From Piezodorus guildinii (taxonomy: Eukaryota > Arthropoda > Insecta > Hemiptera > Pentatomidae): a DNA stretch of 64,000 nucleotides. Where the stretch lies: the NCBI GenBank assembly GCA_023052935.1, contig CM041297.1, positions 49,891,917 to 49,955,916 on the forward strand, written 5' to 3'. The notes under the pieces were generated by a model that saw only the letters and a program-made list of their open reading frames with translations, had not been told where the DNA came from and ran no database searches. Position numbers and translations under genes: made by a program. This document shows, piece by piece, positions 12,675 to 25,874 of the stretch (its first letter is position 1; each line of letters starts with the position of its first letter).

Positions 12675-12944
12675 ATGGAAGAAACAGAGTCATCGGTTCC
12701 AACATTAAGGGTATTTAAACATACCTCCGTGCCTACGAATGCTATTGAAGTACGCAAAAAATCTCGGTTGTCTGTTGAAATAAGAAAGAAAATCCATTCC
12801 GAAAGAAACCAACTCAAGAAACTCAATTTCTCTCAACTTAAAAGGAAGTATGTCAAGGACTTTCAAAATCGGTCAAAAAACTTAATTTTCTCTGTAGTCG
12901 ACCACATTTGGACATTCTCAAGGATAAACTTGAATATAAAATAA
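12675..12944 (+). CDS. hypothetical basic protein, possible exon
   Basis: An ATG with A at -3 and G at +4 opens an 89-codon frame. The product is rich in Lys, Arg, Glu and Ser (for example VEIRKKIHSERNQLKKLNF) with a hydrophilic, helix-prone middle (about residues 27-60), unlike the low-complexity frames elsewhere in this AT-rich DNA. No family was recognised. It could be an exon of a host gene, a piece of a transposon protein, or chance. The minus strand over the same bases is also open for about 70 codons, which lowers confidence. Confidence 0.22.
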   Translation: MEETESSVPTLRVFKHTSVPTNAIEVRKKSRLSVEIRKKIHSERNQLKKLNFSQLKRKYVKDFQNRSKNLIFSVVDHIWTFSRINLNIK

Positions 12945-14069
12945 GATTTTCCATAAGATACATTATCTCACATAACTGAATAGATAAAAACGGATTATAA
13001 GGTTAAAAAATACAAGCAGGTCTCAAACTTTCTACCCCTATACGAAATATTTATGGGCAAAGCGGGATTTACGTCCGGAGTTGTATTCAAAGATTTTTGA
13101 ACGACTTTTTACGGAGAGCCGTTTAAAACAAGAATAAAATGAACTGGGAAGAACTTCAGCTCGTAAAAAATATCACAACTATAGGGTTCTTAGTAGAATA
13201 ATTAAAAATAAATAAATTGTAATAAACCGATCTAATATAAATTGAAAACATAAAATCGACCTAACAATAACCAGTACTTGTTCCCGAAATTCTAAACTTG
13301 AACTGTATCCAAGAACATCGGGTCTCAATTTTAAATCTCCCCTCCTCCCTTATAGATTTTAACGTTTTTCACGACTCTAGAGCCCTTTATAATTGAGAAA
13401 GAGGGGTTGGAAATTTGTATGTAAATTGAGTTGGTGTTGGAGAAGACCCTTTAAAGGGTTTCACTTTTTTCTACCACTTACCAGCATTTAGCGTCATCAA
13501 TTTTATATTTAAAAAATATATATAAAAATGACCTTAAGAACGGAGTTCTCCAGCTCATATTTTAAAAATATTATTTCCTTTTGCTTATCACTTTCGATAT
13601 AAATAACCTTTATTTTGAAGAGGAAAACCTAGCGGTGACACAAACCGCACCATCAACCACCAACACAACAGGAACTCCTATTTATCTTAGTATAGATAAA
13701 TACAGGAACTTTAAATAATGAATAAAAATATTTTAGAAGCCATTTAAATTAATACTAGTAAATGATCTGTATATTTCAATAAAATTTTTCATCTATCTTA
13801 AGATAAGTAAGATGTAAGGTTCATACTGTTTCAAATTCAACAGTGATAAGGTGAAGAATCTAAACTAACTTGTTAACATTCTTAAAAATCAGCTAAAGTT
13901 GGAAAAAAATTGATAATAAACTGAAAGAGAGAAGTGCAAAAGTACTTTTAAAGTTTTTTTGTTATTTTTTAAATAAGAATCATGATATATTATAATACAT
14001 AAAATATATATTATTTTATATTATCTATTATTATTATCATTATTATTATTCTATTATTATCTATCTTAA
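12945..14069. other. unassigned AT-rich DNA
   Basis: No gene or element recognised. Ends in ATT-rich simple sequence around 14015-14060. Confidence 0.45.
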
Positions 14070-14336
14070 GATATAATATAATAAACCGTTAAAGCGCTAA
14101 AAATTAGAAAAAATATTATCTTCTACACAAAACTGTAAAATGTAATGAGAAGGATGAAAAGTGGATAAAATTAATGATTGTTTTAGATAATAATAATATA
14201 TTATTTTTGAAACCCCATATTTCTATAAAAAAAACAATTTAATTAATTCTTTAAACTTATTTCATCTCCAAAGATATTTAAAAATGCTTTAATTGATTTT
14301 AACATTGGAGGTAAGTGAAAGTCGTGTGTTGCGCGC
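14070..14336 (+). repeat. repeat family X, copy 5 (3' part)
   Basis: Shares an ordered series of blocks with 30.95-31.26 kb and with the minus strand of 43.46-43.70 kb: an AAACCGTTAAAGC-type start, GAGAAGGATGAAAAG, and the 3' block GATTTTAACATTGGAGGTA followed by GTCGTGTGTTGCGCGC (14321-14336). No protein or terminal inverted repeat is visible. Only the 3' third of X is present. Confidence 0.65.
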
Positions 14337-15896
14337 ACAAGTTTTTTTTCTAAATAAGTTCCTGATTTTTTTTGTTCTTTTTTTAATATCTGTGAAAAAT
14401 CTGATTAATACAAAGATAAAACAATAGTTAGTCCTGGAACGTGTAAAGCTATTTTTGGAACTCCTATCATTTTTTAGAGGTTTTACGAGCCCTATATCTT
14501 TTTTTTTTTTTACTACTGTTACAGCTTCTTTTATTATAGCTATATACTTCGTTATGAGATCACAAACCCAAAAGCTATACTCGTGTGTCTACTATGGCAG
14601 GCACCATAGCCTCACATGAAAAAAATTAAAACGAATTTGAAACATGGTTGCTATCGTACTGGGAAATTAGTGAAAATATGCAAAACAAAGAATAAAATTT
14701 TTAAACAAGTTATCAGCATGTAATTTTAAACAATTAGATTAGACATTCCTAAAGGTATCCGATAAATGTGTTCAGTATTAAGTACACGATATCTAAGCTC
14801 ATAAGGAATTGCAGAACCGTTCAAATACATCGAACGGAGGAGACTTTAGAATACCTCTAAAACTTGACAAAAACAAATTCAATTTAAATTAATAATTTTT
14901 AAACGTCTGATTCAGTAAGGAAAGGTTGTGGATATGCGAAAAGCATTAAAACCGAAAGTTACACAGTAAACAGCCCAAAATGGTGAGTGGAATTTACATT
15001 AATCCACCTTCATAACACTGGGAAAAAACTCTTAACACCAAGTTTCAGCCAATTATAACGGAAGGTGAAGCTGTAACATGTCCAAATATAGCGGGAAAAA
15101 TAAAATGGAGCTCCAGAGGTTATGGAACGGGTAGAAAATACACACCCTTTTTCCAGCAGACCCAAGTAACAATTTTTTATATTGGGAAAAAACGACTAAA
15201 GACAGCTCAGCTCCTGCTGAATTTCAGAAATTTAAGGGGAGTACTTGTGATGGTCATTAACAATGTATGTGTTTTAGGGTTAAGTAGCCAGACTTCAGGA
15301 ATGGATTAAGGACCTCAAAACAGGATAACAAAAAGTTTATTCGCACGCATCCAGAAAAGCGCAGTTAAAAAGCTAGTGTCAAAAAAACATGTATTTTTAG
15401 GCATTCATCACCTTATAGTGTCTCAGGAACTAATTATTCGACAAAAACCCATGGAATAAAATTTGTAAGACATTTCTACAAGAATTGGTCTAAGCAATAA
15501 GCCCCGAGATAACTGAGTTGAGGTCCTAAATATCATGTATTTTTCCTAAGATCAAACAAGTTAAACGTAATCAAGGGGGATGAGTACACACCTCAGTCAA
15601 GTCTCCTGAAAATGTATTGTTAAGATCTTAAAATAGGGAACAAAATCCTATGACGGGATGAATACTAAGTAAGGAATTCAACAGAGGACGCTAAGACTAA
15701 GGATATTTATTGATATGAGTTATTTAGGCTATTGTTAATTATTATGTTTCAAAAATCATTATTAATGTTGTTTTTAAAAATATCCTAAATTCATCTTTAA
15801 CCTATAAAAACATCGTTATTTTTACTAACATCTTCTCAGCACATAATGTTATTTCTTAACATTCTCAACTCTCATTAACTACTGTTTGTTTTCTTG
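14337..15896. other. unassigned AT-rich DNA
   Basis: No recognisable element or open frame. Confidence 0.45.
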
Positions 15897-16390
15897 TTCT
15901 TTTTTAATAGATTTATTGCTATTTACAACTGAATAATGACATATATACATCTAGTAAATGAGATACAAGATACAAATGTCATGGATTCACGTGTGGGGAT
16001 ACTACCCATTGGCAGCTCTCCAAAGACTATGTTAAACTAGAAGGTCTCGGGGCCATCTTCTTTTCAGACGCCTCGGAGGATAATCAGGGATTGTAGAGGA
16101 AGCAAGGATTGAAACTAGTGGATTAGAGTGGGAATGGAGTTTGTCATGAAAGGAGTGGTACCTGGTTCGCGCCAAGTCAGCAACATAGGGAACGTTAAGG
16201 TCTTTATGGATGAGTTTATTTGAGACAAAATAAGGACCATTGAGGATTTTTCGAAGAATTTTTGATTGCAAGAATTGGAGACGGGAAGAATTTGACGGTT
16301 TATTAGAGCCCCAAATCTCTACTCCTTAAGTCCATATCGGTCTGATGATAGTCATGTAGATGATCCTTTTGTACTTAAGTGGAAGGTCAG
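15897..16390 (-). mobile_element. Jockey-type LINE, 3' fragment
   Basis: On the minus strand this encodes the last ~115 codons of ORF2 and the 3' UTR. Recognisable pieces are DLPLKYKRIIYMTIIRPIWT, then a stop, then GVEIWGSNKPSN, then an 80-codon open stretch (16271 down to 16032) ending PPRRLKRRWPRDLLV. The 3' UTR ends with AATAAATCTATTAAAAAAAG near 15900. It is the same element type as at 1.4-2.0 and 56.3-59.1 kb. The 5' junction near 16390 is where similarity stops and suggests an ordinary 5' truncation. Dead copy. Confidence 0.85.
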
Positions 16391-19300
16391 GGCGAAACTA
16401 CTTTTGAATTCTACTCTTTGATGATAAGAAAAAAAAAAACATGATATATAGGGCTTCGATTCAATTATCTCAGAGGCCAAGAAGGGTAGGGTTCGATTGC
16501 TTAGAACCAATGTTTGTCGAATTAAATTTGACCTACAATTTTTAGTCCAAAGGTTTCGCCGAAAAATCGATTCTTGAGAAACTATAAGCAGATATGTCTG
16601 AAAAATATCGGATTTCCACATCGGCTTCTCAACTGCGCATTTCCAGATACATCTCCATAGGACTTTTCCTTTTGTTCTTGTTTTGGGATCCTCAAATGAG
16701 TTTGGCCACTTAACCCTGAAACACACTGTATGTTATAATAATCGGATACAATATTTGAAACCAGTAGCTTAGTTGGGGTGGATCTCCATTTCATCTGCCA
16801 TGCATTTATCCGCTGCATGTTAAGACAGACCTTGAGGTTTTAAACGCCTGGGGATGTAAAATACAATACGTATTCAGAGTTACCATCCTCCTTATTAAGG
16901 ATTCAGCAAGGTGGAGACGGGTTCAACAACCCCGGAGAGAGGCAGACGTGAGATATGCTAATCCTACACCGCTATTTTGGCTAATTACTAATTAAAGGAA
17001 ATTGGAGCAATTAACATACTATAGTGCAGAGAAAACAATCTCCGGCTGCTTCGACTAATGGCAGGACGGAGGGGGAATCCCCTGGACCGAGCAATAGGCT
17101 GTTTGGCCAGCTGCTGGTGTAATTGGAAAGATATAGCAAAGCTCTAAGTAAGTTGACAATGAATAATCTCTTCGTTAACCAGAGGGTCGTCGACTGCAAG
17201 AAGCAAGGAAGGTTGTCCCTTCATGGATTAGAGGCTATAGATGGATTTATCGTGATGGAATTGAAAAAGAAAAAAAAAGCAAGCATGCAGATTAAACGTA
17301 GTGACTACCACAGCTAATTCCATCATTTAGTAGTTGTACAAGTATAACGTTCTTTGCAAGAAAACAATAATAGTGAGATTTATCATCGTAAAATGAGACA
17401 TAAATGCTAAAATATTAAAGGCCCAACGCTATGGAAGTCATAGCTATAACATATTTTTTGTTTCTTTTATTTTTTATTTATTAATTTTTTATTTATCTTT
17501 TTTTTGTGCTGAAAAACTGAAAATACGATGTTTTGAGTCGGGATAATCTTCTTGTAAAGGATCGATAACCAATAGATAGACCATTTTTCGGCAACGCGAT
17601 GGACATTTTAAAGCTTTTGCATTTATGGACCGTGAAATTTTACTGTACAAGAGATGCAGGATCAAACTCCAAGTGGATAATCATAATTAATTTGAAGAGG
17701 GAGCACTGAGGATTTCAAATATTCCGGGAGGTATGATTTGGTGATAGTTTATATGCTAACAAATTAATTAGATAAAATAGAAACCAAAAATCAAAAGTCA
17801 GTAAATCGACCTTTTTATCGTGTTATGATTATATGGTAAATAATGGTCAATAAATATGAACCACTAAAGCAGTTATATCGTATAGTAATCGATGTCTTAA
17901 GAAACATCGTTCAGGACAGATAAAGACAGTGAAACAGTCACTTCGCAGGCTTTGTTTTCTTTTTTTTTTAATGCAGTAATAAAAGTCATAGGAAAAACTT
18001 GTACGGATATTAGGGTAGGAACATTGCGGACTGTATCAGCTGTACACGTATATGCAATAAAGTTAAATGACATTGACCAATGTAACTACAATTCCTTATA
18101 TTAAATGTAAAACTCAAACCAATATGATACCTCCTATATAATAGGATACCTATAGGTAGACATAAACCTATAATAATTTTGAAATATAATAGACATGAAT
18201 ACGAAATCATCAAAACTGTTCCGAAAGGAATAATGATGACGAAAATTATTTTTAATAGTCATAAGCTTAGAAAAAAAAAAAAAAAAAAGGATCATACACA
18301 AGCAATTACAAAAGGATCTTCTATTCATTTGTCTGATTTAATGGATTTTCTGTAATAAGTGTGATTTATGTGTCAGAAACCGCAATCCTTAATCTTAAAA
18401 GAGCAAAATATGGTCATAATTAATGGGAGTTTATGAAGCTTCTAAACAATACTAATCATCAAGTGCATGAATGACAACAAATTTTTACTTAAGCATTTAA
18501 AGCCGAATAATTACCCAAAAACTAACTAATTTATTCACAAGCACTTCATGAAAGATCGTTTTTTAATTTATATAACAATAAATCATTGTTTTAATTAGAG
18601 TTTAATTAATAACACTAGCATTATAAAGGCTGAAATGGTAGGCATACAATCAATTATTGTTTTGGTATCGTATCTTGCAACTTCTGAAATTATTTGTTTT
18701 ACCGGCAATAATACAACCTTCATCGATGATGTTCTTTATTAAATTCATAGATTTATATTTAAATATTAGAAAATGTCTATAAATAAAAACTTGATATTAG
18801 AATTATGCATTATTTTTCTTTTTATTACATATTATTGTTCCACTAAAAATTGAACTAAAAAAAAAATCAAATTGAGTTTCAAGCCTTGATGTTAAGATTG
18901 TTAATTAACAAGAAAAATACTGCAAGATATTAAAAAAAAAAATCAAATATAAAATAATTCTTTTAATAGTTTATATTCTATACATAATATATTATACAAC
19001 AGCAATTATTTTGACTCAGTGTTTTGGGGCTTACCCCATCTTCAGTACTCATTGTTTCTAATATCAGTCATATTGATATCTATTATATCAATTATTTTTT
19101 TTATAATACATTTAACAAAATAGAATCAAAATAATTATTTCTGAATAACTAACTTTTGGAAGAATTAAGAATTATTTATCATAAATATATGTTTCTTCCG
19201 GAATTATTAATAACATTACAAGATAATTTTGTTTTCAGAAGAAATACAGTTTCAGACTTTTCCTACTTTATTTCCTTTTGCACATTTCCTACTGTATTTT

Positions 19301-21721
19301 CTATATTCAATCCTCATATCTTGTTTGAAGGTATTACTTCACTCCAATATGTCATTATTTAAAAGAAAAAAAAAATCTTTCAATGACTGACACTTTTTTT
19401 TCCATACCCTCTGGTTTTATTTTTACACAAAATACAAATACAAATAGGATATGTACACATGTCACATTTTGTCCTTCTATTACCCGAAGGTATTCTAAGG
19501 AGGATTTCTATAAGTGCTGCATGCATTATTAACCTTTCAAGGGCTTCTATGCCTGAGACATACGAAAAACTTTGTCAATTTTTTTTTTTTTTCATCGAGA
19601 ATTTACCCAACCTGATTATTATATAAAATTAAAAAACAGCAGAAAATATTAGAATAACACTATTACTTTCATACACAAGTTAAGTTTTCAGTCTATCCTT
19701 ATGATACTAATGAATAATAAAATATTTACGAAACTTAAAATCCCAACTTATTTGAAATACAAACATTGCGGGATCGATTACCACCCCTTATGGACTGGAG
19801 AGTCGCTTGTAAGCACTTGACAAGGGCCTCTCTCCCTAAAACCACGATGATGAACTTAATGTAACCACTTAAAACCACTTCAAGTTTTTTCCCCGCCCTC
19901 TTAAGAGAAAAAAAAAGAAATAATGTCACGTCTATAGTTTGTCATCAAACTAAGGATTCATTGTAAATTCTAGAATTCACGACTATACGCAGCAATAATA
20001 ATTGTAATAAATTTGTATAACTGGTTCACACCATTTAACACTTTCAATGTTCTAGTTATTGAATGATTTTTTAAGTTGAATCCCTAAAAAAGTCAAATAG
20101 AAAAAGTACAAATTAACTTACAACTGACTTAGGTGAAGATAGCAACTCTACTCAAAATAAAAAAGAATGGCAAAGGTGAATTCTCTCAAACCGGATTTGC
20201 AATTGATGTTGCAACTCAGAGGAACTGAAAGGTCAGGGAGTGATAAATCCGTGATAAGATTATCAGTCAGTTGAATGACCACAGCCCTAATGGAATTCCT
20301 TCACGATAGCTCCGCGGCACAAACGGATGGTCGGCATTCCTTTTCGGTGTGATTAGATTAAGCGCACAAACAAGATGGCTTTAACATCAAATGATATCAA
20401 CCTAAATGGCTTGTTATGATGATGATTACTGCTGAATTATCAACCAGCTCGAGCCTTCCTAATGCGACAATCCTTGTAAGAAACACTGCAGATGATCCGG
20501 CCGCCTGGAGGACCTTGCGATGTGATTCGGATATAATCGAAGACGAGAATCGGAGGCAGAGGTACCCCAGGGGAAGAAGGCACGCCTTCCTACAAAAGGC
20601 GTATCCAATGGATTAGTGCCAGGTTTTCCTTCCGCTTGTTCCTGTGTGTGTGAGTGTACGAACATGCATACCTCAGCCCACACCTTGAAGACTAGCTATC
20701 CCTCACTTTCAACATTAGAGAATAATGTTGAAAAGAAAGGAATATTAGTTTAATCAAGCACTGTGTCATTGTAACCCAAACTTAAGATTCGGGGAGAAAC
20801 CTGCTGGTTGATTGTGACCTCTTGCAGAGTCATTGACCTAGGAACAGTATGGATCATTCCTATGAATTAAACTACCTAATTTAATAGCAGATCTCTGTCA
20901 AGGGATTAAAAAAAATCAAGTGACACATTCTGAAGTATTAATACGGTCCGATGTGAAATGGCAGTGACTTGAAATATATTGTATTTGTTTGATCGCCATT
21001 AACCGGCGTACGGCTATTAAGAGGGTTCATTACGCTACTACTAGTCCTATACAAACAGTACGAACAATAGCACAGTCTCATTAGTTTTTCTATTAAGGCT
21101 GCTGGCGTGTGACCAGCGCCTGTTCGCCGTATGTCGCTCCCTCGGCCCATGGTCGCATATAATTTGAACGCTTATATTGGCAGCACTGATAGACGTTCCA
21201 CGAAATATTCAACCAATAAATTGACACGTGGAGGTCTCTCGAGGACAAGATTGAAGCAATCAAAACAGCTTTTTAACCTATAACCTACGATATCTTGCAA
21301 ATTAAATTCTCAATCCATTCATAAACAAGATCCATCCAGTGTATCCGATCCCCATAAATCTCAACAAAAATTGAATTGTATATATTCCTTGACGAAACTG
21401 TATTGTATCAATGTTAAATATTCAAAAACATATGTTTTGAACATGAATAAAAATGGTACCCAGAAAAAACACTCGATTTATTTTGACAATTAATGAACTG
21501 ACATTACAACATCGTCAACATATAACAGAAACCCAATTAATTATTATTAGAGTGTCCCATAAGTTTCTTCTATTTTTTAATGGGAAATAAATAGATATTT
21601 GTAGTTTAAGGCTGATTTACGGTGTTATACATTAATCGTTCAGCTCCATTACCTATTTCCATCTACCAGGAAGCCTCATTATGATGTAATGCTAACAAAA
21701 TATTCGTCGGCGAAAAAATTA
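16391..21721. other. unassigned DNA; motif at 19.0 kb and less AT-rich patches
   Basis: Moderately GC-richer stretches lie at 16.8-17.3 and 20.3-21.3 kb but contain only overlapping short frames on both strands, with no recognisable domain. At 19021-19045 the minus strand reads CTGAAGATGGGGTAAGCCCC followed by AAAAC, a stem-bearing motif reminiscent of the CTGATGA...GAAAC repeats. An A18 tract lies near 18270. Confidence 0.4.
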
Positions 21722-21996
21722 TGGGTAAGGGTTCACCTGCGGTGTAGTGGTTAGCATAACAGCCTCGTATACTCAAGGCCGTGGTTCAAACCTAGGAGGT
21801 GACCCAAGGAATTTTTTATTAGAGTAAAAATCCTTGGTAACGCCAGTCTTCAGAGGTAGTCGCGAGCCTAGTAGATGTAGGTACTCGTTAAGATCCCTAT
21901 CCAAATAAAACCTGCAAAGAAAAAATTTAGAACTTTCACGGTAGCTTCTTCCGATAACTACAGTAGCATAAAATGACATTTAAGGAATAAACAAAC
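21722..21996 (+). mobile_element. tRNA-derived SINE, family A
   Basis: A tRNA-like head (A-box region GTAGTGGTTAGCAT, B-box region GTGGTTCAAACCTAGG) is followed by a body with AGAGTAAAAATCCTTGG, GGTACTCGTTAAGATCCC and a 3' end TGACATTTAAGGAATAAACAAAC. The same order is seen at 52.5 kb, at 36.5 kb (-) and at 53.0-53.4 kb (-). This is a diverged copy; no clear target-site duplication was found. Confidence 0.8.
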
Positions 21997-23767
21997 TTTT
22001 GGGACACCTAAGTACTTTCCTTAACCTCACATAAACTGTAATTAGTAATATGTTAGAGCAAAGAATATTTCACGTAGGCTAACATAATCTCTGCTGTAGA
22101 TTGCCTAAATTTTTACGATAAAATATAATAATTATTTGGGTATTTCGGGCAGATTTTGGGTGATAGCCAAATATGTCATTTCAGAAGAAAGTATTTGACA
22201 ATACTTTTTCCCAACCTATTCATCTTATTATGGATGAATATGCCGTCTGCCCGAAATCTATACCCTTTTTTGATAGAACTAAAAAATATAAGTGCTCCTT
22301 TCTAGTCCGGTATAATGACCAAAAGTTAATTTTTAAGTGCAAAAGTTAATTTTTATTTTTTATTAAACATTTGGTATTGCTATATAATTTTGATGGTATA
22401 ATTGTGAGATTGTTTATTTTTAATTGGACGATATTTTGTACTTAATACTTAATTAAAGAGTGGTGAAGTTATATATCAGCTTCCAATTTTATCCATTAAA
22501 TTTTATGTTTATTCTAGCTTCTTCAATGTACATAAAGATGTCACTAAAACTTTTTTTTTCTCTCTCTCATTTAATTTTCTTTCTTTTGTCATTTATACGT
22601 CATTTTATGTACTTATTACTACCATAATTGTTTTTGACCAGTTATAATTTTTTATTTTAAACATCAAAAAAACACTTAAGAATAACATAAAGTCATTCCT
22701 CATAAAGTTGCTTGTTCTGTTCTATTATATCTTATTCGATAAAGGAATTTGGTAGTTGTATATCTCCCGAGATATTATAATAATTTAACAAAATATTTTA
22801 TAATAAAAGTAATAATGATATAACGATGTATACTAAAGTCAAAAGAAGTATACAAGTTGGGAGACAAGTACCGAGGCCCGCTCAAGGCCAGCCGGCAGCT
22901 GCACTCAACCGCCGAGACCATTGACTCACCGCCTCACGCCTGCTTAGTGAGGTACACCTAACCCTTCATCATACTATATATTCATAATAAGTCTTGCAAA
23001 CCCATTTTTCAGGTAAATTTTGATCCAAATAAAAATATTTAAAAAAAGTAATTATACTCGATCTTCCATATAACACCGGATAAAATAAATTCCATGTGCA
23101 CTTATAAGACTGATCATGCCTAGGAGTATTTTTGAGACAACGTGGATGCTGTGACACGAAACACATGATCACTTTTCCTGTACTGATTCATGGAGTTACA
23201 AGAAAGAATAAATGAGACCACCAAACCACTCAGTTAACCACAAGGAAAACATTAAGTTTTTTTTTGGAAAATGAGTCATTAATACCACAAAAGGGACGTT
23301 GCAATATAGGTAAATAACACCCCAAAACGGAATTTAATCACTTTATAAAATCTTTGAAACTTTAATATTAAAATGTGATTAACTATCCAACAAAAAAATA
23401 ATTACGAGTGAAATGTACCATTGTTGGAAAGGATACGCATAGTTGGTGCATTGATTAATTAATTAATTATGTTAAAATTACATATCTTGAAAAAATATAA
23501 GAAAATGGAAGTGAGAAGACAGAAATATGAGGAAACGCTGAACTAAAGAAGCAAGGACAAGGACTAGTAGCAAGATACCCGTTCTGGAAGAGCGATGGCA
23601 CAGAAAACTGCAAAGATCAGAAAAAAGGAAAGTTTTAAGTGAGATGAAGTTTTCTTGAGGATAAGAAAATAAGTATAAGAAACAGTTGCTAAGGGGACTT
23701 CGGCCGAGATCAACAGAGCGTCTCTCCTCAAATCCACAAGCACAACCCTCCAAGAATCCACAACTTC
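21997..23767. other. unassigned AT-rich DNA with a hairpin and a GC patch
   Basis: At 22138-22270 the sequence TTTCGGGCAGA is mirrored by TCTGCCCGAAA about 100 bases later, with GGGTA/TACCC outside it, a small inverted repeat that may be a MITE relic. At 22856-22955 an isolated ~100 base GC-rich patch stands out from its AT-rich flanks and is open in one plus-strand frame. Neither has a recognised identity. Confidence 0.4.
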
Positions 23768-23885
23768 CTTGTACAGGAAGCAGCCGTTCTGTAGGCTTAG
23801 TAATCTGGCGCCTGCTGGGCGAGCAATTTTAGCATTTCATATTAATAATGTTATGGACTTTAGCAGAGGAAGATACAAAATAACA
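23768..23885 (+). repeat. local direct repeat R2, copy 1
   Basis: CTTGTACAGGAAG...CAGCCG, TGGCGCCTGCTGG and ATTAATAATGTTATGGA are shared in order with 24430-24545, about 660 bases downstream in the same orientation. Function unknown; it could be a local segmental duplication or a short repeat family. Confidence 0.75.
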
Positions 23886-24429
23886 ACATGCCAGATTACA
23901 TAGAAAAATCTTATAGTAAGTGTAGGTTATAACAGAAAAATAAGAAAAAAAAAATCCTTCCTCGGATCAAAATGAATGTCTTCAGAACACAATTTCCTAA
24001 ATAGAAAAACGAAGTAATTAGCAGATTTTTTACAAATCGATACATGTTTAAGTAAAGTTTCCTCCGGAGTTTTCTGACGGTGTATCCACAATTCACAAAT
24101 GTATCCCAATAAAAAAGAGCGAGATATAACTCAAAAATATAGCATTAAGGGAACGCAAAGATGCCTTTAAGGGATTCATAAAACAAGGAATAAATTATGA
24201 TCCTATAATCAATTACACATATGAATAGTAGTTGTAGGTTTTATGCTAGGAAAATATGTCTGTAACAAAGGAATGGCCATTCAGAACAAATATTACAAGC
24301 TCTTTGCTAGGATAATAAAATGTTTAATGGCGGTCCTCCAGAGTACTAACAGTTAAGACTACGAGAGTAGACGTGTTCCCACCCACGCTTATTAAAATGC
24401 CATCGAGTATGGGAAAGGAAATGACACAT

Positions 24430-24545
24430 CTTGTACAGGAAGGCAGCCGAGCTGGAGTCTAAGCAATGTGGCGCCTGCTGGACGAGCAAGTTTTGCATTT
24501 CATCTTAATAATGTTATGGAATTTAGGCAGAGGAAAAAAAATAAT
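24430..24545 (+). repeat. local direct repeat R2, copy 2
   Basis: Diverged partner of 23768-23885, about 80-85 percent alike by eye. The DNA between the copies (23.9-24.4 kb) has no recognised content. Confidence 0.75.
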
Positions 24546-25409
24546 AACCCTGAGCCAGACTGGTTAGCAGACACAACATCAATCAAAGCGAAGTTGGTTT
24601 TCTGCATACATGTTGCACATTAACAAATCGAGCACAAAACATACCAAATGTTAAGTACCTAATTACTCTTCAATAATAATTTTATTATTTTTAGAGGAAG
24701 AATTTAGTCTAGCCGTTAGACCTCGGGTGATCGGAGTCCTGGCTAACTTACAAAGCCTTGACAGAAAATTGGGGGATGTCCCAGAAACACAGCCGTGTTG
24801 ACAGGCGTTTCCTGGTTTGGCTTAGTCTTGAAATCAGTTCCTGAAATTATTAAGGGTATAATTGGATTTGGAACATGAACACCACCTCTTAAGAATACCC
24901 TAAATGTCTCAAATCAGACCCTGACAGAAGATTCAGGAAGATAGCTTTCTGGGCGGAAATTAAGTTCACAGTCACTATTGGGAATAATGTATGAATATAT
25001 GTAAATTAATCATAATACAACATTGTAACAATTAAAGACAAATACAATTTTCAAGATTATTAAATACATCGTCAAAGTTGAAATTGAAGTATGTGTTTGT
25101 CAGGATTTAAATAAATCTGTACCAACCGAGCAAATATAACTGCAAAAGTAGAATAGAGTGTTTTGTGTCTACCTTCACTATAGAGAGAAATTTATCACAC
25201 TGTTCTGTTATTTTTTTTCTTACCCTCAATTTATTAATGTTATAAAGCTGAAGAGTTTGTTTATTTGAACCCGCTAATCTCAGTAACTATTTATTCGAAT
25301 TGAAAATTTTTTGTGCTGGATAGTCCATTTATCAAGGAAGGCTTTAGGCTATACATCACGCTGCGGCCAATAGGAGTGAAGAATCAGTGGAAAATCTTTT
25401 AAAAAAAAG
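24546..25409. other. unassigned DNA
   Basis: No recognisable element. A tRNA-like beginning (GTCTAGCCGTTAGACCTCGG) near 24708 may be a degraded SINE head. Confidence 0.35.
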
Positions 25410-25723
25410 GGGAAAATTAACCTCGCATCCCAATGATTCCAAATGATTTACCTTTTAATTTTAAAATAATTCAATTTCCCGTTAATTTATCTTTGGCCAT
25501 AACAATTAATAAATCAAAGGGGCAAATATTTAAACACGTAGGAATCGATTTACGTCAAGACTGCGGCCAACTGTCTGTCGCATTGTCAAGATCAGGTTGC
25601 GGAGAAAATCAATATGTTCTTCTGCCACAGGAAAATAAAACTAAAAATATCATTTATGCAGAAGTACTTAAAAATTTATTTTTTAAAAATCTTCTTAATA
25701 GCGATCATAATAACAGACATTGA
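25410..25723 (+). pseudogene. Helitron Pif1-like helicase, C-terminal fragment
   Basis: The frame reads PRIPMIPNDLPFNFKIIQFP, then LSLAITINKSKGQIFKHVGIDL, then GQLSVALSRSG. These are the C-terminal helicase motifs of Helitron Rep/Pif1 proteins: the IPRI...LPF...QFP block, motif V (TINKSKGQ) and motif VI (GQLSVALSR). In intact proteins this region follows the Walker motifs and drives rolling-circle transposition; here everything upstream (replication-initiator domain, helicase motifs I-III) is missing. Before 25410 no homologous reading was found, and the frame ends about 45 codons after motif VI, close to the family's natural C-terminus. A relic of an autonomous Helitron. The terminal CTRR end with its hairpin could not be placed with confidence. 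Confidence 0.85.
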
Positions 25724-25874
25724 CGCAGATGAAGTCGAGATCAACAGCTAGTTATTAATAAATTCTAATGAATTAGTATAAAAATTAAACATTTCTAACA
25801 ACGTAAGGTACACTGAGAAAGTAAGCCATACTACTTCAAAAGTTTATAAAAACTCACATCAAGAGGTAAAATAA

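Noticed and set aside
16352..16818. Minus-strand frames of 124 and 78 codons next to the LINE fragment
   Set aside because: They overlap each other in different frames, do not read as LINE protein and show no motif.
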